Below, in pieces: positions 1 through 7,564 of a stretch of DNA of 18,736 bases (positions are counted from its first letter, which is position 1; the number at the start of each line of letters is the position of its first letter). Location: assembly GCA_023422565.1 (NCBI GenBank), contig JAFAGR010000088.1:1-18736 (forward strand), read 5' to 3'. The stretch is from Bacteroidota bacterium. GTDB taxonomy: Bacteria > Bacteroidota > Bacteroidia > Chitinophagales > Chitinophagaceae. The position numbers and the translations under genes were made by a program. The notes under the pieces are model-generated. The model was given only the letters and a program-made list of their open reading frames with translations, ran no database searches and was not told the DNA's origin.

Positions 1-2
1 AG

Positions 3-548
3 GTTGGCCAAACAACCGTACTTTCTGCCACTAATGCAAATCTATTTTGGATCTTTCTGAAGATCGGAGCCATATTATACGGCAGCGGTTATGTATTATT
101 TGCTTTCCTGGATACAGAATTAGTTTCCACCGGCTTATTATCGCGGCAACAGTTGATCGATGCCATCGCCGTCGGCCAACTAACGCCCGGGCCGGTTTTT
201 TCTTCGGTAACCTTTATCGGCTACCAGATCAACGGCGCCTCAGGAGCTATCATTTCCACCATTGCCATATTCCTGCCTTCCTTTGTTTTTGTGGCCCTGA
301 TAAAACCTGTCGTGAAGCGGATGCGAAACTCGGTTTTATTCTCCGCCTTTTTAGATGCCGTTAATGTGGCATCGGTAGCCATCATCGCTGCCGTCTGTAT
401 CAGCATGGGCAAAGATGCCATCACAGATTGGCGAACGGTTCTTATCGCGGTACTGAGCATGATCGTAGCCTTTGGCTTTAGAAAAGTGAACAGCGCCTTT
501 GTTGTGCTGGGTGGAGCGCTGTTAGGATATTTATTAGTCGTTAGTTAA
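3..548 (+). CDS. chrA: Chromate transporter ChrA, C-terminal part (5' end outside window)
   Basis: The frame is open from the left edge of the window and ends at TAA 546-548, giving 181 residues of a membrane protein. Visible hallmarks of the CHR (chromate ion transporter) family are a FLKIGAILYGSGY segment near the start of the fragment, GQLTPGPV at about residues 58-65, and several long hydrophobic stretches, including the C-terminal VVLGGALLGYLL. Family members export chromate or related oxyanions across the inner membrane by proton-coupled transport. This piece corresponds to one CHR domain. Long-chain members have two such halves, so the missing upstream part probably holds the other. 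The last codons (GTC GTT AGT TAA) lie inside a TAGTNNN heptamer array, so the extreme C-terminus may be repeat-derived. The family call is firm; the actual substrate is inferred. Confidence 0.88.
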   Translation, partial: VGQTTVLSATNANLFWIFLKIGAILYGSGYVLFAFLDTELVSTGLLSRQQLIDAIAVGQLTPGPVFSSVTFIGYQINGASGAIISTIAIFLPSFVFVALIKPVVKRMRNSVLFSAFLDAVNVASVAIIAAVCISMGKDAITDWRTVLIAVLSMIVAFGFRKVNSAFVVLGGALLGYLLVVS

Positions 549-573
549 TAGTCTTTAGTCAAAAGCTAGTTCG
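535..573 (+). repeat. TAGTNNN heptamer array at the end of chrA
   Basis: Four contiguous heptamers (TAGTCGT, TAGTTAA, TAGTCTT, TAGTCAA; 535-562) are followed after 4 nt by a fifth, TAGTTCG (567-573). The chrA stop codon is inside the second unit. The array reads in the sense direction of chrA, like the arrays at 15454, 15815 and 17168. Confidence 0.8.
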
Positions 574-601
574 CTTTACCGTTTGGTATTTTACTCAAGT
601 A

Positions 602-615
602 AAAATTCAAAATTC
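602..615 (+). repeat. AAAATTC heptamer duplication
   Basis: Two perfect tandem AAAATTC units are followed by a partial third A-rich unit to about 623. It lies in the 162-nt gap between chrA and the first serine hydrolase, 29 nt after the TAGTNNN array. With two units it could be chance in AT-rich DNA, but the 7-nt period matches the other tracts here. Confidence 0.5.
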
Positions 616-710
616 AAAAAATCCGAGAAGACTTACGCTATCGATTTATAAGCCCTTTGCGTGAAAAAAGGCACTTATCATCTATATTTAAATCCGGCAA
701 AAACAGATGT

Positions 711-1955
711 ATGAAAAATTTGACCCGTTTCATTTTGACGCTGACATTCGCTTCGGGGCACTTAACCGGCTTCACACAACAACTACACTATAGCGCTGAA
801 GAGGCCTATGCAGTTCACGACAGCATAAACAAAAGCCGGTGGGATATTGGCGGACGCTTATCGCATTACAGCTTCAGATTCATGTCGGAATTTTTTCCGG
901 TAGCCTTGATAGAAAAACCTACAACACCTTTTAAGTTTTCTGAAAAACCATTACCGGCGATTGAGAATATTAAATTGAAATCCGGAAAAGACAGTTTAGG
1001 TTTTAGCGACTACCTGAAATCCATGCATATCAACAGTTTAATTATTGTTCATAATGGCAGGATTGTGTATGAAAAATACTTTAGTATGCATCCGGAGGAA
1101 CAGCACACATTGCAATCGTGCACAAAGGTTATCACCTCCACCCTCATCGCGCAGCTAGTAAATGAAAAGAAAATAGACATTGACCTACCGGTGGAAACCT
1201 ACCTGCCTGAATTGAAAAACACAGATTGGCAGGGCATATCTGTAAAAAGTATACTTAACATGCGTTCCGGAATGACGGGCTCTGAAACCTCTGAAAATAT
1301 GGGAGGTTTTACCAATCCTGCGCATCCATATTATCCATTTGAGGAAGCTTTAGGTGTATTGCCCGTTGTGGACAGTATAGAGGTTTCAGTATTTAACTAC
1401 GTCGCGTCTATGAAGCGCAAAGTTCCTGCAAACCAAGACCCGGAATACCACTCCATGAACACCTTTATATTAGGATGGCTGGCAGAGAAAGTTACAGGGA
1501 AAAGGTACTCGGAGCTAGTGTCAGAAAAAATCTGGAAACCGATGGGCGCATCCTCTAATGCTTACGTTTGCGTTTCAGATAAAGGAGTCGCCTGGACGCA
1601 CGGCGGTGTATCGGCAACCTTGAGAGATTTTGCCCGTTTTGGAATGCTTTTTACGAATTCAGAGATCAAAAATCATAAGGAAAAAAATATCAGCTTCTCC
1701 CAACAAAAGGAAATTTTCAACACGACCCAGATTGATCTTGGTTTCGAAAAATTTCAGTGGGGCTACCAATGGGATATCGCCCGCGATGGCATTATGATGA
1801 AAGGTGGGTTTGGAGGCCAGGCCCTTTTAGTTGATCCGGAAAGAAACCTGGTGATCGCGTACTTTAACCACATAGATACAGATTGGATGAAGATGAACAT
1901 GGTTTCTTCGAAAGCAATCGAGGAAATAAGGAAGGTAATTGATGGAGAAAAGTGA
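711..1955 (+). CDS. Secreted serine hydrolase, class C beta-lactamase/PBP-like fold (COG1680 type)
   Basis: A 414-residue protein is predicted from ATG 711. An in-frame TTG at 657 would add 18 residues before the signal peptide, so 711 is preferred; residues 1-24 (ending GFTQQ) then form a Sec signal peptide. The catalytic SxxK motif is Ser136-Cys-Thr-Lys139 and the YxN-equivalent is YHSMN at Tyr246. The third motif appears to be KGGFGGQ near residues 364-370, with Lys rather than the HxG seen in many relatives. This fold covers DD-peptidases, esterases, class C beta-lactamases and 6-aminohexanoate-dimer hydrolases. The layout (a long N-terminal lead before SxxK and a GGFGGQ-type third motif) resembles the esterase/amide hydrolase side more than true beta-lactamases, but the substrate cannot be told. 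It probably acts in the periplasm. A heptamer-periodic tract follows its TGA stop. Confidence 0.85.
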   Translation: MKNLTRFILTLTFASGHLTGFTQQLHYSAEEAYAVHDSINKSRWDIGGRLSHYSFRFMSEFFPVALIEKPTTPFKFSEKPLPAIENIKLKSGKDSLGFSDYLKSMHINSLIIVHNGRIVYEKYFSMHPEEQHTLQSCTKVITSTLIAQLVNEKKIDIDLPVETYLPELKNTDWQGISVKSILNMRSGMTGSETSENMGGFTNPAHPYYPFEEALGVLPVVDSIEVSVFNYVASMKRKVPANQDPEYHSMNTFILGWLAEKVTGKRYSELVSEKIWKPMGASSNAYVCVSDKGVAWTHGGVSATLRDFARFGMLFTNSEIKNHKEKNISFSQQKEIFNTTQIDLGFEKFQWGYQWDIARDGIMMKGGFGGQALLVDPERNLVIAYFNHIDTDWMKMNMVSSKAIEEIRKVIDGEK

Positions 1956-1965
1956 ACCAGGGCGA

Positions 1966-1993
1966 GGTACAAGGTGTAGGGTGAAAGCTACAA
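1966..1993 (+). repeat. Heptamer-periodic GGTNNNN-like tract
   Basis: Four consecutive 7-mers are GGTACAA, GGTGTAG, GGTGAAA and GCTACAA. They begin 10 nt after the TGA of the serine hydrolase gene. The rest of the 180-nt gap to the SDR gene shows only a weak hairpin, CCTTT (2027-2031) with AAAGG (2035-2039), lacking a T-run. Confidence 0.55.
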
Positions 1994-2135
1994 GGACATT
2001 TAATGAATCCGCAATTAAAATGTCTACCTTTAAAAAAGGCAGCTTGTTTGCTTAAGCTTTGCCGCACTTGGAATATCCCCTGAAAATTTCTCCCTCCTAT
2101 AATACCGCATTTTTAAAATCAATAAATCAGTTATC

Positions 2136-2900
2136 ATGAAAAGATTAGAAAACAAAGTTGCCATCATCACCGGCGCGGCGATGGGCATGGGTCAGGCAAC
2201 GGCTGAATTATTCGCCGAAGAAGGCGCAAAAGTGATAGTTGCAGATTTTAACGAAGAGGCGGGGAAAGCTGTTGTAAAAGCCATCAACGACAAGGGCGGA
2301 ACGGCGGCATTTTGTAAAGTTGATATTTCAATATCATCGCAGGTGGAAGCTATGGTGAAATTTGCTGTAGATACCTTCGGGCGCCTTGATTGCGCTGTGA
2401 ACAATGCCGCACTGAAACCCGACAACAATAAGTTCGAGGAACTGGATGAAGAATACTGGGACCGCCTTCAGGCTGTGGACCTCAAAGGAACTGCCTTATG
2501 TATGAAGTATGAGATCAGGCAATTCCTCAAGCAAGGAAAAGGTGGAGCAATTGTAAATATTTCATCGATAAACGCTTTTAAGCCCACGACCGGAAACCCC
2601 GCCTACCAGGCTTTTAAACATGGTGTTGTAGGCTTAACCAAAGCGGCGGCTTTTGAATACGGCACCAGGGGGATTCGTATAAATTCCGTTGCTCCCGGCG
2701 CCATACGCACCCCGATGCTCACCGCGGCATTAGAGGGGTTGGGCATCAAGGAAAAAGATATCATTCCCACCATGAGCCTTATCGGCCGCCTTGGTGAACC
2801 ACGTGAAGTCGCGTATGGTTCGCTCTTTCTATGTTCTGACGAGGCGAGCTATGTGCACGGCACCACACTTCATGTGGGTGGAGGATTTGAAATTCTTTAA
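2136..2900 (+). CDS. Short-chain dehydrogenase/reductase (classical SDR)
   Basis: A 254-residue cytosolic oxidoreductase of normal classical-SDR length. The Rossmann cofactor motif TGAAMGMG is at residues 12-19. Asp37, at the end of the second beta strand (VIVADF), argues for NAD(H) over NADP(H). The structural VNNAA motif is present. The catalytic set is a Ser at 143/144 (NISSINAF), Tyr157 and Lys161 (YQAFK), followed by the usual RINSVAPGAIRTPM segment. The C-terminus VHGTTLHVGGGFEIL fits the glucose/3-oxoacyl reductase-like branch (FabG-like fold), but such enzymes act on many alcohols and ketones and I do not assign a substrate. It is 61 nt upstream of the broken VOC gene, with a possible separate promoter between them, so co-transcription is uncertain. 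Confidence 0.92.
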   Translation: MKRLENKVAIITGAAMGMGQATAELFAEEGAKVIVADFNEEAGKAVVKAINDKGGTAAFCKVDISISSQVEAMVKFAVDTFGRLDCAVNNAALKPDNNKFEELDEEYWDRLQAVDLKGTALCMKYEIRQFLKQGKGGAIVNISSINAFKPTTGNPAYQAFKHGVVGLTKAAAFEYGTRGIRINSVAPGAIRTPMLTAALEGLGIKEKDIIPTMSLIGRLGEPREVAYGSLFLCSDEASYVHGTTLHVGGGFEIL

Positions 2901-2922
2901 ACCAACTTGGCGTGCCAGAATT

Positions 2923-2955
2923 TTTGTCTCACCAAAACCCATTACTCCTATCTTG
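2923..2955 (+). promoter_or_regulatory. Possible Bacteroidota-type promoter before the VOC gene
   Basis: TTTG (2923-2926) and TATCTTG (2949-2955), 22 nt apart, resemble the Bacteroidota -33 TTTG and -7 TAnnTTTG elements. The -7 box is one T short and lies 6 nt before the ATG, implying a very short leader. This is a pattern match only. Confidence 0.3.
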
Positions 2956-2961
2956 TAGTTT

Positions 2962-3449
2962 ATGAATGAAGCACAAACAAAAGCGCAGCGCTTGCTCCGT
3001 ATGGACAATATAGGCATCGTGGTTGAATCACTTGACGATGCCATTCAATTCTTTACTGAGCTTGGATTAAATCTTGAAGGCCGTGCAACTATCGATGCGA
3101 ATGGGCAGGCCGTGTTACCGGGTTGGGAGATCAAACCGTTGAAATTGCCATGATGGTTACCCCGGATGGCCATAGCCGGCTGGAGCTATCACGATTCATT
3201 GACCCTTCCATTGTTTCCGACCACCGTTCCGCGCCCGTAAATTCGCTTGGCTACCTAAGGGCAATGTTTACCGTAGCAGATATTGATGATACCATCTCGA
3301 GGCTTCAAAAAATTGGGGGCCAACTCGTGGGCGATGTGGTGAACTACGGAGAAATTTACAGGTTATGTTATATGCGCGGTCCGGAGGGAATTCTGATCGG
3401 CCTTGCCGAACAACTTACAGAAAGAAGGAATGCAATAAATAATGTATAA
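2962..3449 (+). pseudogene. VOC (glyoxalase/bleomycin-resistance fold) gene, frameshifted
   Basis: Two overlapping reading frames together make one VOC-family protein of about 162 residues. The first (from ATG 2962) gives RMDNIGIVVESLDDAIQFF and ELGLNLEGRATID, then drifts into non-homologous residues and stops at 3153. Just after GAT 3094-3096 the other forward frame picks up the expected continuation EWAGRVTGLGDQTVEIAMM (from about 3099), then TPDGHSRLELSRF and the C-terminal YMRGPEGILIGLAEQL, ending at TAA 3447-3449. Restoring one base after 3096 (for example GATGGCGAATGG in place of GATGCGAATGG) rejoins the frames. Everything else looks intact, so the loss is either very recent or a sequencing/assembly error. 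Intact members are small metal-dependent lyase, isomerase or dioxygenase-type proteins of varied substrate. No slippery heptamer supports programmed frameshifting. Confidence 0.82.
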
Positions 3450-3462
3450 AAAATCGGTTCAC

Positions 3463-4863
3463 ATGAAAAATTTCCGGTCACTTTTTCTTTTCCTGATTGC
3501 CATTGCTCCATGCAGCATCTATGGGCAGGATCATAGAAAAGATATCCATAACAGGATCGACTCGCTTATTGAAAAAGAAATGAAGCAGCAAAACATTCCG
3601 GGCCTTTCATTGGCTGTGGTTAATGATGGAAAAACAGATTATATAAAAGGATATGGCTTTGCGAATCTTGAACACAAAGTGACGGTAAAGCCGGAAACTA
3701 TTTTTCAATCAGGTTCTGTTGGTAAGCAATTCACCGCATTTGCCATTATGCTGCTGGCGGAGGAAGGCAAGCTTTCTTTAGATGATCCTATTTCAAAATT
3801 TTTCAGCGCTGCACCGAAAAGTTGGGATTCGATCACCGTTCGAAATTTATTGAATCATACAGGTGGCTTCGGTGACTATCCAAGAAATTTTGATTTTAGA
3901 GGCGATTACACAGAGGATAGCATCTATCAAATTATAAAGCAAATTCCCCTGAAATTTAAAGCCGGTGAAGCATCCGTGTATAGCAATATTGGCTATGCTA
4001 CCCTGGGTTTTATTATCAGTAAAGCTTCGGGAAAATTTTATGGAGATTATTTGAAAGAACGCGTGTTTGAGCCCCTTGGTATGCGCACCGCCCGCGTGAT
4101 ATCCGAAAGAGATATAATTGCAAATCGCGCAGCCGGCTATGTACTTGATGAAGGTGAAATAAAAAATCAGGAATGGGTTTCTCCCACATTGAACACCACC
4201 GCCGATGGCTCACTGTACCTGACCGCGTTAGATATGGTGCAATGGGAGGCCGGGCTTAATTCACGCAAACTGTTGAAACCTGAAAGCTACGAAGCCATGT
4301 GGTCTCCTGCCCGGCTTAATAATGGAAGTACCTATCCGTACGGCTATGGCTGGGCGCTTGACACAGTGAACGGAAAAAAGATCATAGAGCACGGCGGCAG
4401 CTGGCAGGGCTTTGAGTCCGCCATCAGGCGCTACCCCGACGAAAAACTTGCCGTGATCGTTTTCGCAAACCTGAGCAGGTCAAGGCCGGTAAAGGTCGCC
4501 CGCAAAGTTATGGAGCTCTATCATCCCGAAATGGCAGCGCCGGTGCTCTCTCCCATTAAAGACGCGGAGCCGGGAATTACAGTGCTTGTAAAAAACTTTA
4601 TCGAAAAACTTATGGCGAATACATTAAGCGCGGATATGTTCACGCCGGAATTCGGGAAAAATTTTATGCCTGTTTCTTCAAGGCCCGCTGCCTTTTTGAA
4701 AACTCACGGTAAATTTCTTAAGCCCGAATTACTTGCGCGCTATCCACTTGAAAGCGTGGGAACAAAATACCATTATCGCCTTCTCTTCAGTGAGGGACAG
4801 TTGGAATTGATGATCACCTTAACGAAAGACAATAAGATCGCTTCTATTGAGGGGCGCGATTGA
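3463..4863 (+). CDS. Secreted serine hydrolase, class C beta-lactamase/DD-peptidase-like
   Basis: A 466-residue protein is predicted from ATG 3463, which places the signal peptide (about residues 1-21, ending CSIYGQ) at the N-terminus. An in-frame ATG at 3442 adds seven residues and overlaps the VOC stop. All three active-site motifs are canonical: Ser85-Val-Gly-Lys88, Tyr173-Ser-Asn175 and His310-Gly-Gly312. The fold segment FQSGSVGKQFTAF, the LLNHTGGFGDY stretch and GYATLGFIISK are typical of the COG1680 family. About 100 residues follow the catalytic domain and end in a short beta-rich segment, as in relatives with a C-terminal add-on domain. It probably acts in the periplasm on peptidoglycan-like peptides, esters or amides; the substrate is unknown. 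It is a distant paralogue in fold of the hydrolase at 711-1955, with different motif variants. The TonB-dependent receptor starts 65 nt downstream. Confidence 0.88.
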   Translation: MKNFRSLFLFLIAIAPCSIYGQDHRKDIHNRIDSLIEKEMKQQNIPGLSLAVVNDGKTDYIKGYGFANLEHKVTVKPETIFQSGSVGKQFTAFAIMLLAEEGKLSLDDPISKFFSAAPKSWDSITVRNLLNHTGGFGDYPRNFDFRGDYTEDSIYQIIKQIPLKFKAGEASVYSNIGYATLGFIISKASGKFYGDYLKERVFEPLGMRTARVISERDIIANRAAGYVLDEGEIKNQEWVSPTLNTTADGSLYLTALDMVQWEAGLNSRKLLKPESYEAMWSPARLNNGSTYPYGYGWALDTVNGKKIIEHGGSWQGFESAIRRYPDEKLAVIVFANLSRSRPVKVARKVMELYHPEMAAPVLSPIKDAEPGITVLVKNFIEKLMANTLSADMFTPEFGKNFMPVSSRPAAFLKTHGKFLKPELLARYPLESVGTKYHYRLLFSEGQLELMITLTKDNKIASIEGRD

Positions 4864-4928
4864 TTGAATAGGCAATAACCACGCGTAGCACGGCCCGGAA
4901 ATTGTGTAGCTTCGTATCAATCTTTACG

Positions 4929-7382
4929 ATGAAAGCTATTTTACGCCTGCTTTTCTGCTGCCTGGGCCTTGCTACAAGCCATTTTATTTTCGCCCAACCC
5001 AATGGGCGTATATCCGGTACCGTTACCGATCTCGCCACAAAAGCACCTCTTACGGGAATAAGCGTTTTAGTGCAGGAAGGTACAGGAACAACCACTGATT
5101 CTTCCGGCGTATTTATTCTCGCCAATCTCCCCATCCGCACCTATAACATCGAGTTTTCAGGGATAGGTTACAAGCCTCTTACGCTTTTCAACATTGTGGT
5201 TAATGCCGGAAATGAGGTGAACCTAAACATAGAACTTGAACCTGAGACGGCCTCACTAACGGAGGTGGTTATACGCAGTAGTAGGAGAACGGCGGAAGCT
5301 GCCACCATCGAATCGCCTCTGAGCGTGCAAAGGCTTACCACGGAGGAGATCAGGAGCAATCCCGGCGGAAACTTCGACATCAGCAAGGTGATCCAGGCAC
5401 TGCCCGGCGTGGGCGGAGGCATTGGCGGCGGCGGCTTCAGAAACGATATCATTATTCGCGGCGGCGCGCCGAACGAAAATGTTTTTTATTTAGATGGCAT
5501 TGAGATTCCCGTGATCAATCATTTTCAAACACAGGGAAGCTCAGGCGGTCCGCAAGGCATGCTGAACGTTTCCTTTATTGAAGATGTAAAACTAAGTTCA
5601 TCCGCCTTTGAAGCCCGTTATGATAATGCGCTCAGTTCCGTATTCCAATTCAGGCAAAGAACAGGGAATCCGAACAGGTTGCAGGGAAATATACGTTTAA
5701 GCGCAACAGATCTTTCCGCTACCCTCGAGGGACCTCTTTCTAAAAACAAAAAAACAACTTTTCTTGCATCAGCCAGAAGATCGTACCTGCAGTTGCTTTT
5801 TTCAGTAATAGATCTTCCTATCCGCCCCAATTACTGGGATTTTCAAACTAAGGTGACGCATAAGATCGACCAAAAAACAACGATCTCTTTCATCGGTCTG
5901 GGAGCCATTGATGAATTCAGTTTTGCAAAATTGAAAGATGCAACCCCCGAAAAGTTGTATGTATTAAATTCCAATCCATTTATCAACCAATGGAATTATA
6001 CAGCGGGCTTTACTTTAAGAAGGCTTATTAAAGATGGCTACATTAACCTGGCATTAAGCAGGAATACTTTCAATAATAACATCCAGCGGTACGAAGACAA
6101 TGAAAACCGGCAACCGGATGAGCAGACTTTGTCATACACATCGCGCGAAACGGAAAATAAATTTCGAATTGATGTAAATAAATCCCGGAACAATTGGAAG
6201 TGGGCTTACGGTGCCTCTGCGCAGTTGGCCGAATATGACAATAACACGTTTAACGTAATCCGCAGGGAGATCCGAGACGATTCAGGAAACGTTGTTCAGC
6301 CTTCCCAACAAATCATTTTTGATAGTCCGCTGAAAAACTTCTGGCGCTTTGGAGGGTTTGCCCAGGTGAGCCGCAGTTTCTTTAACTCACGGTTAGGCAT
6401 AAGCGCAGGCGTTCGTACAGACCTAAATACCTTTACGTCTAACGGAGATGACCCTTTTAAAACGCTTTCTCCCAGGCTTTCCCTTAGTTATGAACTGGCA
6501 GACCGGTGGACGGCCAATGCCTCTATCGGGCGTTATTATAAAATTCCGCCTTACACCATTCTCGGCTTTGCGAATAACAACGGTGATTTGGTCAACGGGA
6601 ATTCAGATTATTTGCGGAGCGACCATTATGTAGCAGGCGTTGAATTTTTAGCCAGCCGTGCCTTACGCTTCACTGCAGAGATCTTTTATAAGAATTACGG
6701 TAATGTACCTGTGTCCGTTCGCGATGGCATCTCTCTTTCTAATCTCGGCTCAGATTTTAATGTGCTGGGTAATGAGGCCGTAATTACCAATGGACGGGGC
6801 CGCGCGTATGGATTTGAATTTTTCGCTCAGAAAAAATTAACCGATAAGTTTTTCGGCATCTTATCATACACGCTTTACAAATCGGAATATAGCGGGCTTG
6901 GCAAGCAATACATCCCCAGCAGTTGGGACAATCGGCATTTGCTGAGTGCTACCATGGGTTACAAATTGCCTCGCAACTGGGAACTTGGCTTGAAGTTTCG
7001 ATTCCAGGGCGGTGCGCCCTATACACCTTTCAATGAAACCGCATCGCAATTGAATTACATTTCACTCGGGCAAGGCATACCGGATTATTCAAGGCTTAAT
7101 ACGCTCAGGCTTCGGAATTTTCATTCCAGCGACATCCGCATTGATAAAAAATGGAATTTCAGGAAAACAACCTTCAATTTGTTTCTGGATGTAACCAACT
7201 GGTACCGGGCAAAAAGCTCTGAGCCGAACAGTTATACCTTTAAACGAAATGCCGACAACACGGCCTTTGAAACCACGGATGGTGCTCCTATTAAGGCTGA
7301 CGGAAGCAATGGCATCCCTGTTCAAATTGTAAACGACGATGCATCCTTTGTGCCTTCAATAGGTTTTATTGTTGAGTTCTAG
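4929..7382 (+). CDS. TonB-dependent outer-membrane receptor with carboxypeptidase-regulatory-like N-domain
   Basis: An 817-residue protein is predicted from ATG 4929; an in-frame TTG at 4902 would push the signal peptide inward and is rejected. Residues 1-22 (ending FIFAQ) are the signal peptide. A carboxypeptidase-regulatory-like beta domain follows at roughly 25-100 (GRISGTVTDLATKAPLTGI). A plug domain at about 105-225 contains IIIRGGAPNENVFYLDGIE and a glycine-rich GVGGGIGGGGF loop. The remainder is a beta-barrel ending in the outer-membrane signature IGFIVEF with terminal Phe. Receptors of this kind import a ligand across the outer membrane using TonB/ExbBD energy. There is no SusD partner next to it, so a glycan-utilisation (SusCD) role is not supported, and the ligand (siderophore, cofactor, peptide or other) is not identifiable. 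The stop TAG is followed by TTTACTG, a single weak resemblance to the TAGTNNN repeats. Confidence 0.93.
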   Translation: MKAILRLLFCCLGLATSHFIFAQPNGRISGTVTDLATKAPLTGISVLVQEGTGTTTDSSGVFILANLPIRTYNIEFSGIGYKPLTLFNIVVNAGNEVNLNIELEPETASLTEVVIRSSRRTAEAATIESPLSVQRLTTEEIRSNPGGNFDISKVIQALPGVGGGIGGGGFRNDIIIRGGAPNENVFYLDGIEIPVINHFQTQGSSGGPQGMLNVSFIEDVKLSSSAFEARYDNALSSVFQFRQRTGNPNRLQGNIRLSATDLSATLEGPLSKNKKTTFLASARRSYLQLLFSVIDLPIRPNYWDFQTKVTHKIDQKTTISFIGLGAIDEFSFAKLKDATPEKLYVLNSNPFINQWNYTAGFTLRRLIKDGYINLALSRNTFNNNIQRYEDNENRQPDEQTLSYTSRETENKFRIDVNKSRNNWKWAYGASAQLAEYDNNTFNVIRREIRDDSGNVVQPSQQIIFDSPLKNFWRFGGFAQVSRSFFNSRLGISAGVRTDLNTFTSNGDDPFKTLSPRLSLSYELADRWTANASIGRYYKIPPYTILGFANNNGDLVNGNSDYLRSDHYVAGVEFLASRALRFTAEIFYKNYGNVPVSVRDGISLSNLGSDFNVLGNEAVITNGRGRAYGFEFFAQKKLTDKFFGILSYTLYKSEYSGLGKQYIPSSWDNRHLLSATMGYKLPRNWELGLKFRFQGGAPYTPFNETASQLNYISLGQGIPDYSRLNTLRLRNFHSSDIRIDKKWNFRKTTFNLFLDVTNWYRAKSSEPNSYTFKRNADNTAFETTDGAPIKADGSNGIPVQIVNDDASFVPSIGFIVEF

Positions 7383-7518
7383 TTTACTGTTATGAACTAT
7401 TCATTTAAGTCTTGATCTCACCATTGGTAACAATGCCCCAATCGCTGGAAAAACACTATATTTATTTTAATCATATTCTTTAAGGAAGGCCAAAGTGTAT
7501 TATACGCACTTGATCATT

Positions 7519-7534
7519 CCACTTTAAAGAGTGG
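7519..7534. promoter_or_regulatory. Short inverted repeat upstream of the DUF1801 gene
   Basis: CCACT (7519-7523) and AGTGG (7530-7534) form a 5-bp inverted repeat around TTAAAG, 30 nt before ATG 7565. It has no T-run after it on + (an A-run follows), so it is not an obvious terminator. It could be an operator or chance. Confidence 0.2.
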
Positions 7535-7564
7535 TTACCAAAAAAAAATCACCAAATTATTTAT

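Noticed and set aside
47..364. 105-codon open frame overlapping the chrA fragment in another frame
   Set aside because: The frame from position 3 encodes clear CHR motifs over the same bases; this one gives Arg/His/Cys-rich nonsense.
657..710. TTG start extending the first serine hydrolase by 18 residues
   Set aside because: It would bury the signal peptide; ATG 711 places MKNLTRFILTLTF at the N-terminus.
2027..2058. Hairpins CCTTT/AAAGG and AGCTT/AAGCT as a terminator after the first hydrolase
   Set aside because: The stems are short, A/T-rich and not followed by a T-run.
2962..3449. Two separate small VOC genes, or a programmed frameshift
   Set aside because: The two frames give complementary halves of one domain with no duplicated part, and there is no slippery heptamer or downstream stem that would support programmed shifting.
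4902..4928. TTG start extending the TonB-dependent receptor by 9 residues
   Set aside because: ATG 4929 directly begins a normal signal peptide; the extension has no support.
4929..7382. SusC of a polysaccharide utilisation locus
   Set aside because: No SusD gene or glycoside hydrolase is adjacent, and the plug and barrel pattern fits the general TonB-dependent receptor class.
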